From the NCBI GenBank assembly GCA_035523875.1, contig DATKPY010000050.1:32196-96195 (forward strand): 64,000 nucleotides of DNA, read 5' to 3'. This stretch comes from JASHUC01 sp035523875 (GTDB taxonomy: Bacteria > Pseudomonadota > Gammaproteobacteria > Steroidobacterales > Steroidobacteraceae). The position numbers and the translations under genes were made by a program. Of this stretch, positions 1 to 8,128 are shown piece after piece. Every line of letters starts with the position of its first letter. Within the stretch, counting starts at the first letter, position 1. The notes beneath the pieces were generated by a model, which was not told where the DNA came from, searched no databases, and worked only from the letters and a program-made list of their open reading frames with translations.

Positions 1-514
1 CGCACTCCGGGAACCATTGGTCCCAGCAGATCCCGACGCCGAGCCGCGCAAAACGCGTCGTCCACACCTTGAAGCCGCTGTCGCCCGGGCTGAAGTAGTG
101 CTTCTCCTGGTAGCCGGGGCCGTTCGGGATGTGCGACTTGCGGTACACCCCGAGGACGCTCCCGTCGGCGTCGATGACGGCTACGGAATTGAAGAACGCG
201 ACCGGGCCGCGCTCGAAGAAACTGACCGGCAGCACCACCGAGAGCTCGCGCGCCACCGCGCGGAAGTGCCGCACGGCGCGCGATTCCTCGAGCGGGCGCG
301 CGAGGTTGAGGTGACGCGGATCCTGCTCGATGCAGAAATACGGTGTCTCGAACAGCTCCGGCAGCAGCACGATCTGCGCGCCACGCTCCGCCGCGAGTCG
401 GACGTGGCGGTCGGCCTTGGCGAGATTGTCATCGAGATCCCAGCTGCAGGCGAACTGTACCGCAGCCACGGTCACCGGATGTGGCGTGCGGGCGAAGTGC
501 CCGGGTGCGCTCAC
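1..514 (-). CDS. aguB: N-carbamoylputrescine amidase, C-terminus cut by window edge
   Basis: Nitrilase-superfamily hydrolase converting N-carbamoylputrescine to putrescine, CO2 and ammonia in the agmatine route of polyamine synthesis (family knowledge). The visible 171 residues hold the catalytic triad: Glu53 in LPELFETPYF, Lys126 in YRKSHIPNGPGYQEK and Cys163 in GVGICWDQWFPE. These last two stretches are close to the AguB signature, which separates it from other nitrilases. The start is a GTG that overlaps the stop of the upstream oxidase gene by 4 bases (GTGA), implying translational coupling. A later in-frame GTG at 475 would remove 13 poorly conserved residues and is also possible. The remaining roughly 120 residues lie outside the window. 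No agmatine deiminase gene is visible here. Confidence 0.88.
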   Translation of the reverse strand, partial: MSAPGHFARTPHPVTVAAVQFACSWDLDDNLAKADRHVRLAAERGAQIVLLPELFETPYFCIEQDPRHLNLARPLEESRAVRHFRAVARELSVVLPVSFFERGPVAFFNSVAVIDADGSVLGVYRKSHIPNGPGYQEKHYFSPGDSGFKVWTTRFARLGVGICWDQWFPEC

Positions 515-1926
515 TCGAGGACCTTGCCGCGGTTGAGAATGCCGTTGGGATCGAGCGCGGCCTTGAGCCGGCGCATGGTGGCGATCTCCTCGGCGGTTCG
601 CGAGATGCCGAGATGCATGCGACGCTCGAGTCCGATGCCGTGCTCGGCGGAGATCGAGCCCGCGATCGCGCGCAGCGGCTCATAGACGATCCGCTCGACG
701 GCCGCGCGCACCGCCGCGTCGCGCCCGCCCGAGACGGCATCGCCTCCGGGTGCAACGATCACGTGCAGATTTCCGTCGGCGATGTGGCCGAAGGCGAAGG
801 TGAGGCCGTGCACGAATTCGCGCGCCACGTCCGCGCGCAGGCCCTCGAGGTAGGCCGCCATGTTCTCGATCGGCAGGCTCACATCGAAGTTGAACGTGAC
901 GCCGTACTGCTGCTGGACCTGCCACACGTCCTCGCGCGGCTCCCAGATCGCGCGGCGCTCGGCCTCGGATTTGGCGATCACCGCGTCGATCACGAGCTCG
1001 CTCGCGAGCGCCGACTCGAGGGCCTGCTCGAGCCGGACCGGGTCGCTCTGCGGGTCGGCGCCCAGCATCTCGATCAGTCCGTAGATCCCGTACCCATGCG
1101 GCAGCACGGCCACGTGCCCGCTCGGTGCGGAGGTGGTGATCGCGTAGTACTCCGGCCAGAGCGCCTCGAACGCGCCGAGCTCACCCGCGAGGCGCGAGTC
1201 GAGGTGCCCGAGCAGGCGCACGAGGGCGGGGAAGTCGCGGCAGGCGACGAACGCCGTGCCGATGCTGCGCGGGCGCGGCACCAGGCGCAGGTCCGCGCGC
1301 GTGACCACCCCGAGCGTCCCCTCCGAGCCGATGAACAGCTGCTTCAAGTCGTAGCCCGCGTTGTTCTTGAGCATCCGATTGAGCGAGTTGACGACCGTGC
1401 CGTCGGCAAGCACCGCCTCGAGCCCGAGGACGAGGCTGCGCATCATTCCGTAGCGCAACACGCGCACCCCGCCGGCGTTCGTCGAGATGTTGCCACCGAT
1501 GGTGCAGCTGCCGCGGGCGCCGAGATCGAGCGGGAAGAGCATTTCGTGGCGCTCGGCCTCCTCCTGCGCTCGCTGCAGGATCACGCCCGCCTGCACCCGC
1601 ATGGTGCGTCCGGTCGGGTCCACCTGCTCGATGCGGCTCATGCGCTCGAGCGACAGGATGAGCTCGTCTGCGGAGCTCGCGGTGCCCTCGACCAGATTGG
1701 TCTTGCCGCCCTGCGGCACGACAGCCTGACCTCGAGCGTTGCAGAGGCGCAGGATCTGCGCGACCGCGTCGGTGGAATGGGGTCGAATGAGGGCCGAGGC
1801 GCCGGGCAGGTGCCCCTGAACGTCCGTCGCGCACTCGCGCACGCGCGCGCCCGTGAGCAGGTGCGCATCGCCCACGACCGCACGCAGGTCGGCGAGCAGG
1901 CCGCTTTCGAGCATGAGGGAGCTCAC
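511..1926 (-). CDS. FAD-binding oxidase, D-2-hydroxyacid dehydrogenase (GlcD/D2HGDH) type
   Basis: A 471-residue flavoprotein of the FAD-linked oxidase family. The N-terminal half is a PCMH-type FAD-binding domain: PQGGKTNLVEGT near residue 72 and RGSCTIGGNISTNAGG near 140, followed by NNAGYDLKQLFIGSEGTLG. The C-terminal half carries the family motifs FGHIADGNLH near 380, normally a metal and substrate site, and EHGIGLERR near 430. Length and motif order fit D-lactate, D-2-hydroxyglutarate or glycolate oxidase subunit D relatives. The exact substrate cannot be read from sequence. It is upstream of and overlaps the putative aguB gene, so the two are probably one transcript, although no shared pathway is obvious. 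Confidence 0.85.
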   Translation of the reverse strand: MSSLMLESGLLADLRAVVGDAHLLTGARVRECATDVQGHLPGASALIRPHSTDAVAQILRLCNARGQAVVPQGGKTNLVEGTASSADELILSLERMSRIEQVDPTGRTMRVQAGVILQRAQEEAERHEMLFPLDLGARGSCTIGGNISTNAGGVRVLRYGMMRSLVLGLEAVLADGTVVNSLNRMLKNNAGYDLKQLFIGSEGTLGVVTRADLRLVPRPRSIGTAFVACRDFPALVRLLGHLDSRLAGELGAFEALWPEYYAITTSAPSGHVAVLPHGYGIYGLIEMLGADPQSDPVRLEQALESALASELVIDAVIAKSEAERRAIWEPREDVWQVQQQYGVTFNFDVSLPIENMAAYLEGLRADVAREFVHGLTFAFGHIADGNLHVIVAPGGDAVSGGRDAAVRAAVERIVYEPLRAIAGSISAEHGIGLERRMHLGISRTAEEIATMRRLKAALDPNGILNRGKVLE

Positions 1927-1943
1927 TGATTGCCGCGGGGCCC

Positions 1944-2639
1944 TCAGTGTAGCAGCCGTCTGTTCCTGGGAGCCTTGAGCTCGGGGAAGAGCGCCTGATC
2001 GAGCGCCTGGACGTAGGTGGGCACATCGGCCGGACCCGGTACGAGTACGCGGCCGTTGATCAACAGATTGGGGACGACCTCGATGCCGAGTCCACGCATC
2101 CGCCGCTCCTCGGAATCCACGTCCTGGCGGCCTTCGCCCGGATCGGCGAACGCCGCCGAGGTGCCGGCATCGAGCCGGTCCCCGGCGATCTCCTTGAGCA
2201 CGGTGTGATCGGAGATGTCGTGGCCCTGCTCGAAGAAGGCGCGAAAGAGCGCATCGATGGTCTCGCTCTGCCGCCCCTCGCGCGCGGCGAGGCGCACCAG
2301 GCGATGAGCCTCATGCGTGTCCGGAAGGCGCTGCAGCCGCTCGAAGGCAAAGGAGATCCCGAGCTCCTCGCCGACCCGGCAGAGCTCGCGCTGCGCCGAT
2401 TCGACGCTCGCGCCGCGCGGCAGCCGGGCTGCGAAGCGCTGCTGCCAGGAGGTGAGCTCGGGCCGCTCGAGCGGCAGGCCGTGCCAGCGCAGCAGACGAT
2501 CGGAAGTGCCGTAGAGACTCTCGAGCGCGCGATCGAGGCCGCGCTTGCCGAGGAACGTCCACGGGCAGGTGAGATCGCCGATCAAGTCGAGCTCGAGGGC
2601 GGGAAGGGCACGACGCGGCTGGGGAGTCTTCGGTTCCAT
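1944..2639 (-). CDS. DsbA-family (FrnE-like) thioredoxin-fold protein lacking the CxxC pair
   Basis: A 231-residue protein of the DsbA/2-hydroxychromene-2-carboxylate isomerase fold. It starts with a beta strand and active-site loop, LDLIGDLTCPWTFLGK, and has the cis-proline loop VVPNLLINGRVLVPG near residue 195. The helical insertion includes WHGLPLERPEL and a DTHEAHRLVRLA stretch typical of FrnE. The usual CPWC is CPWT here, so only one active-site Cys remains and a disulfide oxidase role is doubtful. A glutathione-linked isomerase or other non-redox role is possible. No signal peptide is seen, so it is probably cytoplasmic. The stop lies just downstream of the oxidase gene start region, and the two genes may be cotranscribed. 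Confidence 0.75.
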   Translation of the reverse strand: MEPKTPQPRRALPALELDLIGDLTCPWTFLGKRGLDRALESLYGTSDRLLRWHGLPLERPELTSWQQRFAARLPRGASVESAQRELCRVGEELGISFAFERLQRLPDTHEAHRLVRLAAREGRQSETIDALFRAFFEQGHDISDHTVLKEIAGDRLDAGTSAAFADPGEGRQDVDSEERRMRGLGIEVVPNLLINGRVLVPGPADVPTYVQALDQALFPELKAPRNRRLLH

Positions 2640-2699
2640 GGGTCCTAATCTGGAGGGAGGCGCGGCGAAATCAAGCGTCCCGGTCCGCTACCGGCGCAG

Positions 2700-3671
2700 C
2701 TAGCCCACCCCCGCCGCCGCCGAGCGGCTCGATCGCCTCACCTGCTCGGTGATCCGGATGGCGGTCTCGAGCGCCTGCAGCCCTGCCTCCCCGGTGACGA
2801 CGGGAGCGGTGCCGGAGCGTACGCACGAGAGAAAGGACTCGATTTCCGCCTTGAGCGCATCGCCCGACTCGAAGCTCTGCTCCTCGATCGTCACCGGGAG
2901 CTGCCCCTCGGCGGGAACGTCCGCGCGCTTGCGGATCAGCGTCACGACCCGCTGATGCAGGTCGATCGAAAGGTAGGCCTCGTCCACCGGGGAGAAAACG
3001 CGCATCTTGCGCTCGGTCTTGAGACTCACCCGGCTCGCCGTGACATTGGCGACACAGCCGTTGTCGAAGCGGATCCGCGCGTTCGCGATATCGGTCTCCG
3101 CGGAGAAGACCGGAGTGCCGATGGCTTCGATTGCCGCGATCGGCGCGCCGACGATGGTCTGGACGATGTCGATGTCGTGGATCATGAGATCGAGCACGAC
3201 GTTCACCTCGGTCCCGCGATCGCGATAGGGCGCGAGGCGGTGACACTCGATGAAGCGCGGTGCATGCAGGTAGGGCTCGGCCGCGAGGATCGCGGGATTA
3301 AACCGCTCGAGATGCCCGACCTGCAGCACCCGCCCGTGGGCGCGCGCGAGCCGGATCAGCTCACGCGCCTCGGCGGGCGTCTCCGTGATCGGCTTCTCGA
3401 CGAGCACGTGCACGCCGGCGGCGAGGAGCTCGCGCGCGATCGCAAAGTGCCCGGGAGTGGGTGTGACGACGCTCACAGCATCGACCTGCCCGATGAGTTC
3501 ACTGTGGTGCTCGAGAGCCCGCGTGCCGAGCTCCTCGGCAAGCGGCTCGCGCGCGGCAGCGCTCAGGTCGACGACGGCGATCAGGTCGCTTGCGGGGAGC
3601 TGCGCGTACTTGCGGGCATGGAAGCGCCCCAGATACCCGACGCCGATGACCGCGGTTCTGATTTTTTCCAT
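2700..3671 (-). CDS. Gfo/Idh/MocA-family NAD(P)-dependent oxidoreductase
   Basis: A 323-residue dehydrogenase with an N-terminal Rossmann fold (AVIGVGYLGRFHARKY, residues 7-22), the family EKPITET motif at 92-98, and the catalytic-region motif DLMIHDIDIV at 161-170. Members oxidise sugars or sugar nucleotides. The closest impression is of UDP-sugar 3-dehydrogenases involved in surface polysaccharide or lipid A variants, but this is inference. I chose the ATG giving MEKIRTAVIG because the dinucleotide-binding strand normally begins within 5 residues of the start; an upstream ATG would add 14 unconserved residues. The gene is divergent from the small membrane-protein gene, with 40 bp between their starts. 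Confidence 0.85.
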   Translation of the reverse strand: MEKIRTAVIGVGYLGRFHARKYAQLPASDLIAVVDLSAAAREPLAEELGTRALEHHSELIGQVDAVSVVTPTPGHFAIARELLAAGVHVLVEKPITETPAEARELIRLARAHGRVLQVGHLERFNPAILAAEPYLHAPRFIECHRLAPYRDRGTEVNVVLDLMIHDIDIVQTIVGAPIAAIEAIGTPVFSAETDIANARIRFDNGCVANVTASRVSLKTERKMRVFSPVDEAYLSIDLHQRVVTLIRKRADVPAEGQLPVTIEEQSFESGDALKAEIESFLSCVRSGTAPVVTGEAGLQALETAIRITEQVRRSSRSAAAGVG

Positions 3672-3711
3672 GGCGCCGGTTATTATGCCCGCACGGACCG
3701 ACCCCGCTCCC

Positions 3712-4017
3712 ATGAATCGTTCCCCTCGAACAGGTGAGGCACGCAGCCTTCCAAGCGCGCTCGGGCGCGAGGCGCTGGTCCTCGTTGCGGCCGTCGCATT
3801 CGGGACGCTCGCAATGCCGCCGCTCGTGTGGCTCGCGGGAACGCGCGCCTTTGGCCCCTATGCTGGCGGGGGTCCGCGCGCGCTCGTCGGCAACTTCTTT
3901 CACGGCCTCGCGCAAGGCACGCTCGGGTTCTGGCTCGTCGCCATCGGTCCGTACGCGATCGTCCTCGCGGCGCGAGCGCTGCTCGGTTTCGCCCGCGCCA
4001 CCGCGGCCGCCGATTGA
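3712..4017 (+). CDS. Small predicted two-helix membrane protein, unknown function
   Basis: A 101-residue protein I do not recognise. Two hydrophobic stretches look like transmembrane helices: about residues 20-40 (ALVLVAAVAFGTLAMPPLVWLAG) and 68-92 (GFWLVAIGPYAIVLAARALLGFA). A Gly/Pro-rich loop with AFGPYAGGGPRALVGNFFHG separates them. The ATG at 3712 follows closely after the divergent oxidoreductase start; longer in-frame extensions upstream would overlap that gene and are not credible. The coding pattern (third-position GC) and the hydrophobic blocks support a real gene. It precedes prc by about 200 bp. Confidence 0.6.
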   Translation: MNRSPRTGEARSLPSALGREALVLVAAVAFGTLAMPPLVWLAGTRAFGPYAGGGPRALVGNFFHGLAQGTLGFWLVAIGPYAIVLAARALLGFARATAAAD

Positions 4018-4221
4018 ACTTGCCCGATTAAGTTATCTCTGAAGTATGGACACCCCCATCACCGTGATCCCGCGACGCAGAGCTCGAGCTTGTCGAGCTA
4101 CGTGGCGGGCACTGCCTGATACTCACGATGCGAGTACTCTAGGCAGCGGCTCATCCGATGCCGGCAGCTGGGCGTCCTGGGCATCTTCTCGACACCTCTT
4201 GCGGATGGAGCGATCTCCACG

Positions 4222-6402
4222 ATGACGTTGCGATTCACGCGCCGCGCGAGCGGCTGGTTCATCACCTGTCTCACCGTGGTCATGGTGCTCGCGCTCGCGA
4301 GCTCCTCGCGCGCTCCGGCCGACACCTCGGTCGTTCCGCCCGGGGCGATCGCACCCACCGAGCGCCAGCGGATGATCGCCCGCCGCGTGGGCTCGATCCT
4401 CGAGGAGACCCATTACAGCCGCAGGACCATCGACGACAAGATGTCCTCGCAGATCTACGATCGCTATCTCGAGTTCCTCGACGGGCAGCACAGCTACTTC
4501 CTCGCGAGCGACATCGCCGAATTCGAGCGCTACCGCTACAGCTTCGACGACATGATCCACACGGGTGACATCGACCCCGCCTTCGCGATCTTCGCGCGCT
4601 TCCAGCAGCGCAATCGCGAGCGCATGCGCTACGCGCTGTCGCTCCTCGGCACCGAGCCGAACCTCAACACCGAGGAGGCGTTCCAGTTCGATCGCACCCA
4701 CAGCAGCTGGCCGGCGGACGAGGCGGCAATGAACGATCTGTGGCGCAAGCGGGTCGACAACGACGTGCTCTCCCTCATGCTCACCGGCAAGCCGTGGAAG
4801 GACGTGGCGGAGGTGCTGCGCAAGCGCTACGAGCACGTGCTCAAGCGGCTCGATCAAGTGAGCTCCGAGGACGTGTTCGAGGAGCTGATGAATGCGTACG
4901 CGCGCACCTTCGATCCCCACTCGAGCTTCTTCTCGCCCCGCGACTCGGAGGAATACCGCATCCAGATGAGCCTCAATTACGAGGGCATCGGCGCGTCGCT
5001 CCAGCTCGTCGACGACTATGTGACGGTGATGAACGTGATCCAGGGCGGTCCGGCGGCCGTGGCCGGCACGCTCAGCACGAACGATCGCATCACCGGAGTG
5101 GGTCAGGGTAAGGACGGGCCGCTCACCGATGTGATCGGCTGGCGGCTCGACGATGTCGTGCAGCTGATCCGCGGCAAGGCGGGCACCACCGTGAAGCTGC
5201 AGGTCCTGCCGGCGGGCGCGACGCCCGGGACGCCCGAGAAGACACTCCTGTTCGTGCGCAACAAGGTGACGCTCGAAGCGCAAGCGGCGAAGGCCGAGGT
5301 GCGGCAGGTGGTCCGCGCCGGCCGCACCTACAAGATCGGCGTGATCACGGTTCCCGGGTTCTACGAGGACGTGGCGGCGCAGAACGCGGGTGACGAGGAC
5401 TATCGCAGCACCACGCGCGATGTGCGGCGTCTGATCGTCGGACTGAAGTCGCAAGGCATCGACGGGCTGGTGCTCGATCTGCGGGAGAACGGCGGCGGAT
5501 ATCTGCCCGAGGCGACGGCGCTCACGGGGCTCTTCATCGACAAGGGGCCGGTCGTGCAGCTCAAGGACACGACCGGCCGGCTCGAGGTGCTCGACGATCC
5601 GGACCAGGGGCCGGCGTATACCGGTCCGCTCGCCGTGCTCGTCGATCGCTACAGCGCCTCGGCCTCCGAGATCTTCGCCGCCGCGATCCAGGATTATCAT
5701 CGCGGGGTGATCGTCGGACAGCGCACCTTCGGCAAGGGCACGGTGCAGAATCTCGTGCCGCTCGACCGCTGGTCGCAGCGGCCGATCAATGGGCAGCTCA
5801 CCGTGACGATCGGCAAGTTCTACCGCGTGACCGGCGAGAGCACGCAGCACCGCGGTGTCGAGCCCGACGTTCCACTGCCCTCGCCGATCGATATGGACGA
5901 GGTGGGCGAGAGCTCACTCGAGGCCGCGCTCCCTTGGGACCGGATCGCCCCGGTGCCATTCGCACCGTGGCATTCGGAGCTGCACCCCGCCATCGCGTGG
6001 CCCACGCTCGCGATCCAGGAGGATCGGCGTGAGGAGCACGATCCGGACTTTCGCTGGCTCGTCGAGGAGATCTCCGCGAGCGAGGACATGCGCGGCGAGA
6101 AGTCGATCTCGCTCAATCTCAAGACTCGCGAGGAGGAGCGCGCGCGCGAGGATCGCGACGAGCTCGCGCGCGAGAACCTGCGGCGCGCCGCCGACGGCCA
6201 GCCCGCGATCAAGTCGATCGATGCGATGGATCCGACCCAGGAATCGAATATCGTGCTCGCGCAGGCGACCCAGGTGGTGGGCGACATGATCACCGGCGTG
6301 CCGGCTGCAGCGCCCGCGGGCCTCCCGCCGCGCGAGACGGCGCGGCGCGATGTGGCGACGGACGCAACCGCGGCGCGCGTCGGGGCGCAGCGCCCGAACT
6401 GA
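4222..6402 (+). CDS. prc: Carboxy-terminal processing (tail-specific) protease Prc
   Basis: A 726-residue periplasmic serine protease of the Tsp/Prc family. It degrades ssrA-tagged and misfolded envelope proteins and trims some envelope enzymes in other gammaproteobacteria. An N-terminal signal peptide (RRASGWFITCLTVVMVLALA) is followed by a helical N-domain, a PDZ domain at roughly residues 235-330 (SLNYEGIGASLQLVDDYVTV), and the S41 peptidase core. The catalytic residues by alignment to E. coli Tsp are Ser480 in YSASASEIFAAA, Asp491 and Lys505 in RTFGKGTVQ. The C-terminus carries the DUF3340-type charged region. The length is slightly above E. coli Tsp. It is monocistronic, flanked by about 200 bp upstream and a convergent gene downstream. 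Confidence 0.95.
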   Translation: MTLRFTRRASGWFITCLTVVMVLALASSSRAPADTSVVPPGAIAPTERQRMIARRVGSILEETHYSRRTIDDKMSSQIYDRYLEFLDGQHSYFLASDIAEFERYRYSFDDMIHTGDIDPAFAIFARFQQRNRERMRYALSLLGTEPNLNTEEAFQFDRTHSSWPADEAAMNDLWRKRVDNDVLSLMLTGKPWKDVAEVLRKRYEHVLKRLDQVSSEDVFEELMNAYARTFDPHSSFFSPRDSEEYRIQMSLNYEGIGASLQLVDDYVTVMNVIQGGPAAVAGTLSTNDRITGVGQGKDGPLTDVIGWRLDDVVQLIRGKAGTTVKLQVLPAGATPGTPEKTLLFVRNKVTLEAQAAKAEVRQVVRAGRTYKIGVITVPGFYEDVAAQNAGDEDYRSTTRDVRRLIVGLKSQGIDGLVLDLRENGGGYLPEATALTGLFIDKGPVVQLKDTTGRLEVLDDPDQGPAYTGPLAVLVDRYSASASEIFAAAIQDYHRGVIVGQRTFGKGTVQNLVPLDRWSQRPINGQLTVTIGKFYRVTGESTQHRGVEPDVPLPSPIDMDEVGESSLEAALPWDRIAPVPFAPWHSELHPAIAWPTLAIQEDRREEHDPDFRWLVEEISASEDMRGEKSISLNLKTREEERAREDRDELARENLRRAADGQPAIKSIDAMDPTQESNIVLAQATQVVGDMITGVPAAAPAGLPPRETARRDVATDATAARVGAQRPN

Positions 6403-6424
6403 GCGAGCCGGGCGCGCGCTCGCT
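6402..6424. terminator. Candidate hairpin between convergent genes
   Basis: A 7-bp perfect inverted repeat (AGCGAGC ... GCTCGCT) with a 9-base GC-rich loop starts at the prc stop codon, between convergent prc and the coiled-coil gene. There is no T-tract, so if it stops transcription it is not a classical intrinsic terminator. Confidence 0.3.
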
Positions 6425-6467
6425 ACGGCGGCCAGGCGCGGCGGTGAGCGTACGCCGCTGCGCCGCC

Positions 6468-7532
6468 TCAACGGACCAAGACCCTGAAGAGGTCCCAGGT
6501 GTCCTCGGCGAGCACGTTCGGCATGCGTGCCGCGCGCTTGTCCCCGAGCGGCTGACCCGCGAGCGCATCACCTTCGAAGAACGCGATCGACTCGGGCACC
6601 GGGGTGGTATCGGCCGGATCGCGGTAGTGAGCGATGCTCTTCAAGCGCTCGGCGCGTGCCTGCACCTCCCGGGCCAGATTGTCCTTTGCGCTCAGACTCA
6701 CACGCGCTCGGTCAATGGAGGCGATGAGCGCCTCGCATGCATCACGATCGCCGTAGTTGTCGGCCGCTTCGCGGCGCGCAGTCGCCTCGCGCGCAAGCGC
6801 GACGATCGGGGTCTCCGCGAGCCGCCAGCACAGCACCTCCGCGTAAGCGATCGCCGCGAGGTTGATGGCGCGGCGCGCCTGAATCGAGAGGCCCGGAAAC
6901 TGCGGGGTCGCCTCCGCGAGCAGCTGCTCGGCGGCGGCGCGCGCCTGCACCAGACGCTGCTCCGCGGCGCTCGCGGCGGTGCGAGCGAGGCTCAGGCGAT
7001 GCTCGGTCTGGCGACGCTTGAAGAAGTGCCAGAAGCGCGTGAGCTTGGCGCGCTCGTGAGCGAGCTCGGACTCGCGCTGGCGCTCGTGGGCGAGCTCGGT
7101 CTCCGCCGCGCGCAGCCCATCCTCGACGCTGCGCCGCCGGACGAACAGGCGGCGGTTGCACTGCGCGAGAAACGCGCGTCGCTCGCGCTCCTCCTGCTGC
7201 CGCGCGAGCACCGCGACGAACCGCTCGAGGATCTCGCGGCCGCTCTGCCACAGCGCCCGCAGCTGATAGAACACGAGCGCCGGATACGCCGTCTCGACCA
7301 GTCCGAGGCGCGTCTCGAGACCGCCCAGCATCTCCTGGACCCGCGCGGTGGCGCCTTCCTGCTGCTTGATGCGGTCCTTGAGGCGGTGGACTTCGTCCTG
7401 AAGCTCGCTGTAGGCCTTCTTCAGCTCGGCGCGGTTCTTGAACAGCAGCAGAACGCGCTCGTCCTCCGGCGCTTCGGCCGCAGGAGGCGGGCGCCTGCGC
7501 ATCAGGTCGGCGAGCTGTATCAGCGGTTTCAT
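6468..7532 (-). CDS. Coiled-coil protein of unknown function
   Basis: A 354-residue protein I do not recognise. There is no signal peptide and no clear membrane span. Residues about 30-75 (RAELKKAYSELQDEVHRLKD) and 105-215 are heptad-rich, Arg/Glu/Ala-dense coiled coil, with the second block interrupted by an aromatic patch, RFWHFFKRRQTEH. The C-terminal part (FPGLSIQARRAINLAAIAYAE, then DPADTTPVPESIAFFEGDAL) looks globular. Composition and periodicity suggest a cytoplasmic scaffold or filament-like protein. It lies 27 bp downstream of the DUF1249 gene on the same strand, so the two are likely cotranscribed, but neither partner suggests a specific function. Confidence 0.7.
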   Translation of the reverse strand: MKPLIQLADLMRRRPPPAAEAPEDERVLLLFKNRAELKKAYSELQDEVHRLKDRIKQQEGATARVQEMLGGLETRLGLVETAYPALVFYQLRALWQSGREILERFVAVLARQQEERERRAFLAQCNRRLFVRRRSVEDGLRAAETELAHERQRESELAHERAKLTRFWHFFKRRQTEHRLSLARTAASAAEQRLVQARAAAEQLLAEATPQFPGLSIQARRAINLAAIAYAEVLCWRLAETPIVALAREATARREAADNYGDRDACEALIASIDRARVSLSAKDNLAREVQARAERLKSIAHYRDPADTTPVPESIAFFEGDALAGQPLGDKRAARMPNVLAEDTWDLFRVLVR

Positions 7533-7559
7533 ATGCAGCCGGCAACGAAGCCGGCCGCA

Positions 7560-8036
7560 TCAGTCAGGCGAGCTGATTCGCGCGGCCGGCGAGAAGCGAT
7601 GTCCCCGCTCCACGCAGTATTCGAGCCACTTGTTTAGCATCACGTTACGCGCCCAGCGCTGATCCAGTTCACGCTCCAAACGGCTGCGCAGCGCCTTCAA
7701 CCCGCTGTGCGCGTGGGTGCCCGCCCACTCCTGCGCCTCGGCGAGCCGCGCGTCGTGATACAGACGCACGCCCATGTCCGGATAGGTGCATTCGCCGGTC
7801 GCTTGCGCGAGCAGATAGGTCAGATTGACCGTGGTCGTGTAGGGCGAGCGGTCGACGACGGTGAGAAGAAGATCACAGTCTGCGGCCACGACCGACCGGA
7901 TGCACCCCGCGAGCGCACTCACCTCGCCCACGAGCCAGCCGAAGCGAATGTAGTTGCTCTCGTAAAGACTCATCAGCGCGGCGAAGCTGCGCGGACGGGC
8001 GCGCCAGGAAACCGCCGTGAGTGCATCGCTTAGCAC
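7560..8036 (-). CDS. DUF1249 family protein (YqiB-like)
   Basis: About 158 residues matching the DUF1249/YqiB family, whose function is unknown. The recognisable core is SLYESNYIRFGWLVGEV near the N-terminus, SPYTTTVNLTYLL, the diagnostic MGVRLYHDARLAEAQEW, and the C-terminal KWLEYCVERGHRF, which parallels E. coli LADWLRYCLAHG. I chose the GTG at 8036 because conservation begins around residue 14 of that reading. Extension to an upstream ATG in the same frame would add residues with no family resemblance. Its 3-prime neighbour on the same strand is the coiled-coil gene. Confidence 0.75.
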   Translation of the reverse strand: MLSDALTAVSWRARPRSFAALMSLYESNYIRFGWLVGEVSALAGCIRSVVAADCDLLLTVVDRSPYTTTVNLTYLLAQATGECTYPDMGVRLYHDARLAEAQEWAGTHAHSGLKALRSRLERELDQRWARNVMLNKWLEYCVERGHRFSPAARISSPD

Positions 8037-8128
8037 GATCCGACTATATCGCACGTCGCGGTGGACGCAAGCCATCGAGCGCGTCAATTTCTGTGCCCGA
8101 TTCTGGTATCGTGAGTGGCGCGTCGATA

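Noticed and set aside
343..1929. 528-codon plus-strand open frame opposite the FAD-linked oxidase
   Set aside because: Shadow frame in very GC-rich DNA; the opposite strand carries a full flavoprotein.
4085..4105. Short inverted repeat AGCTCGA/TCGAGCT upstream of prc as an operator or terminator
   Set aside because: Only a 7-bp stem with a small loop, no T-tract and no known motif; such GAGCTCG-type words are very frequent throughout this sequence.
4123..5850. 575-codon minus-strand frame opposite prc
   Set aside because: Composition typical of antisense to GC-rich genes; prc has catalytic residues in the other strand.
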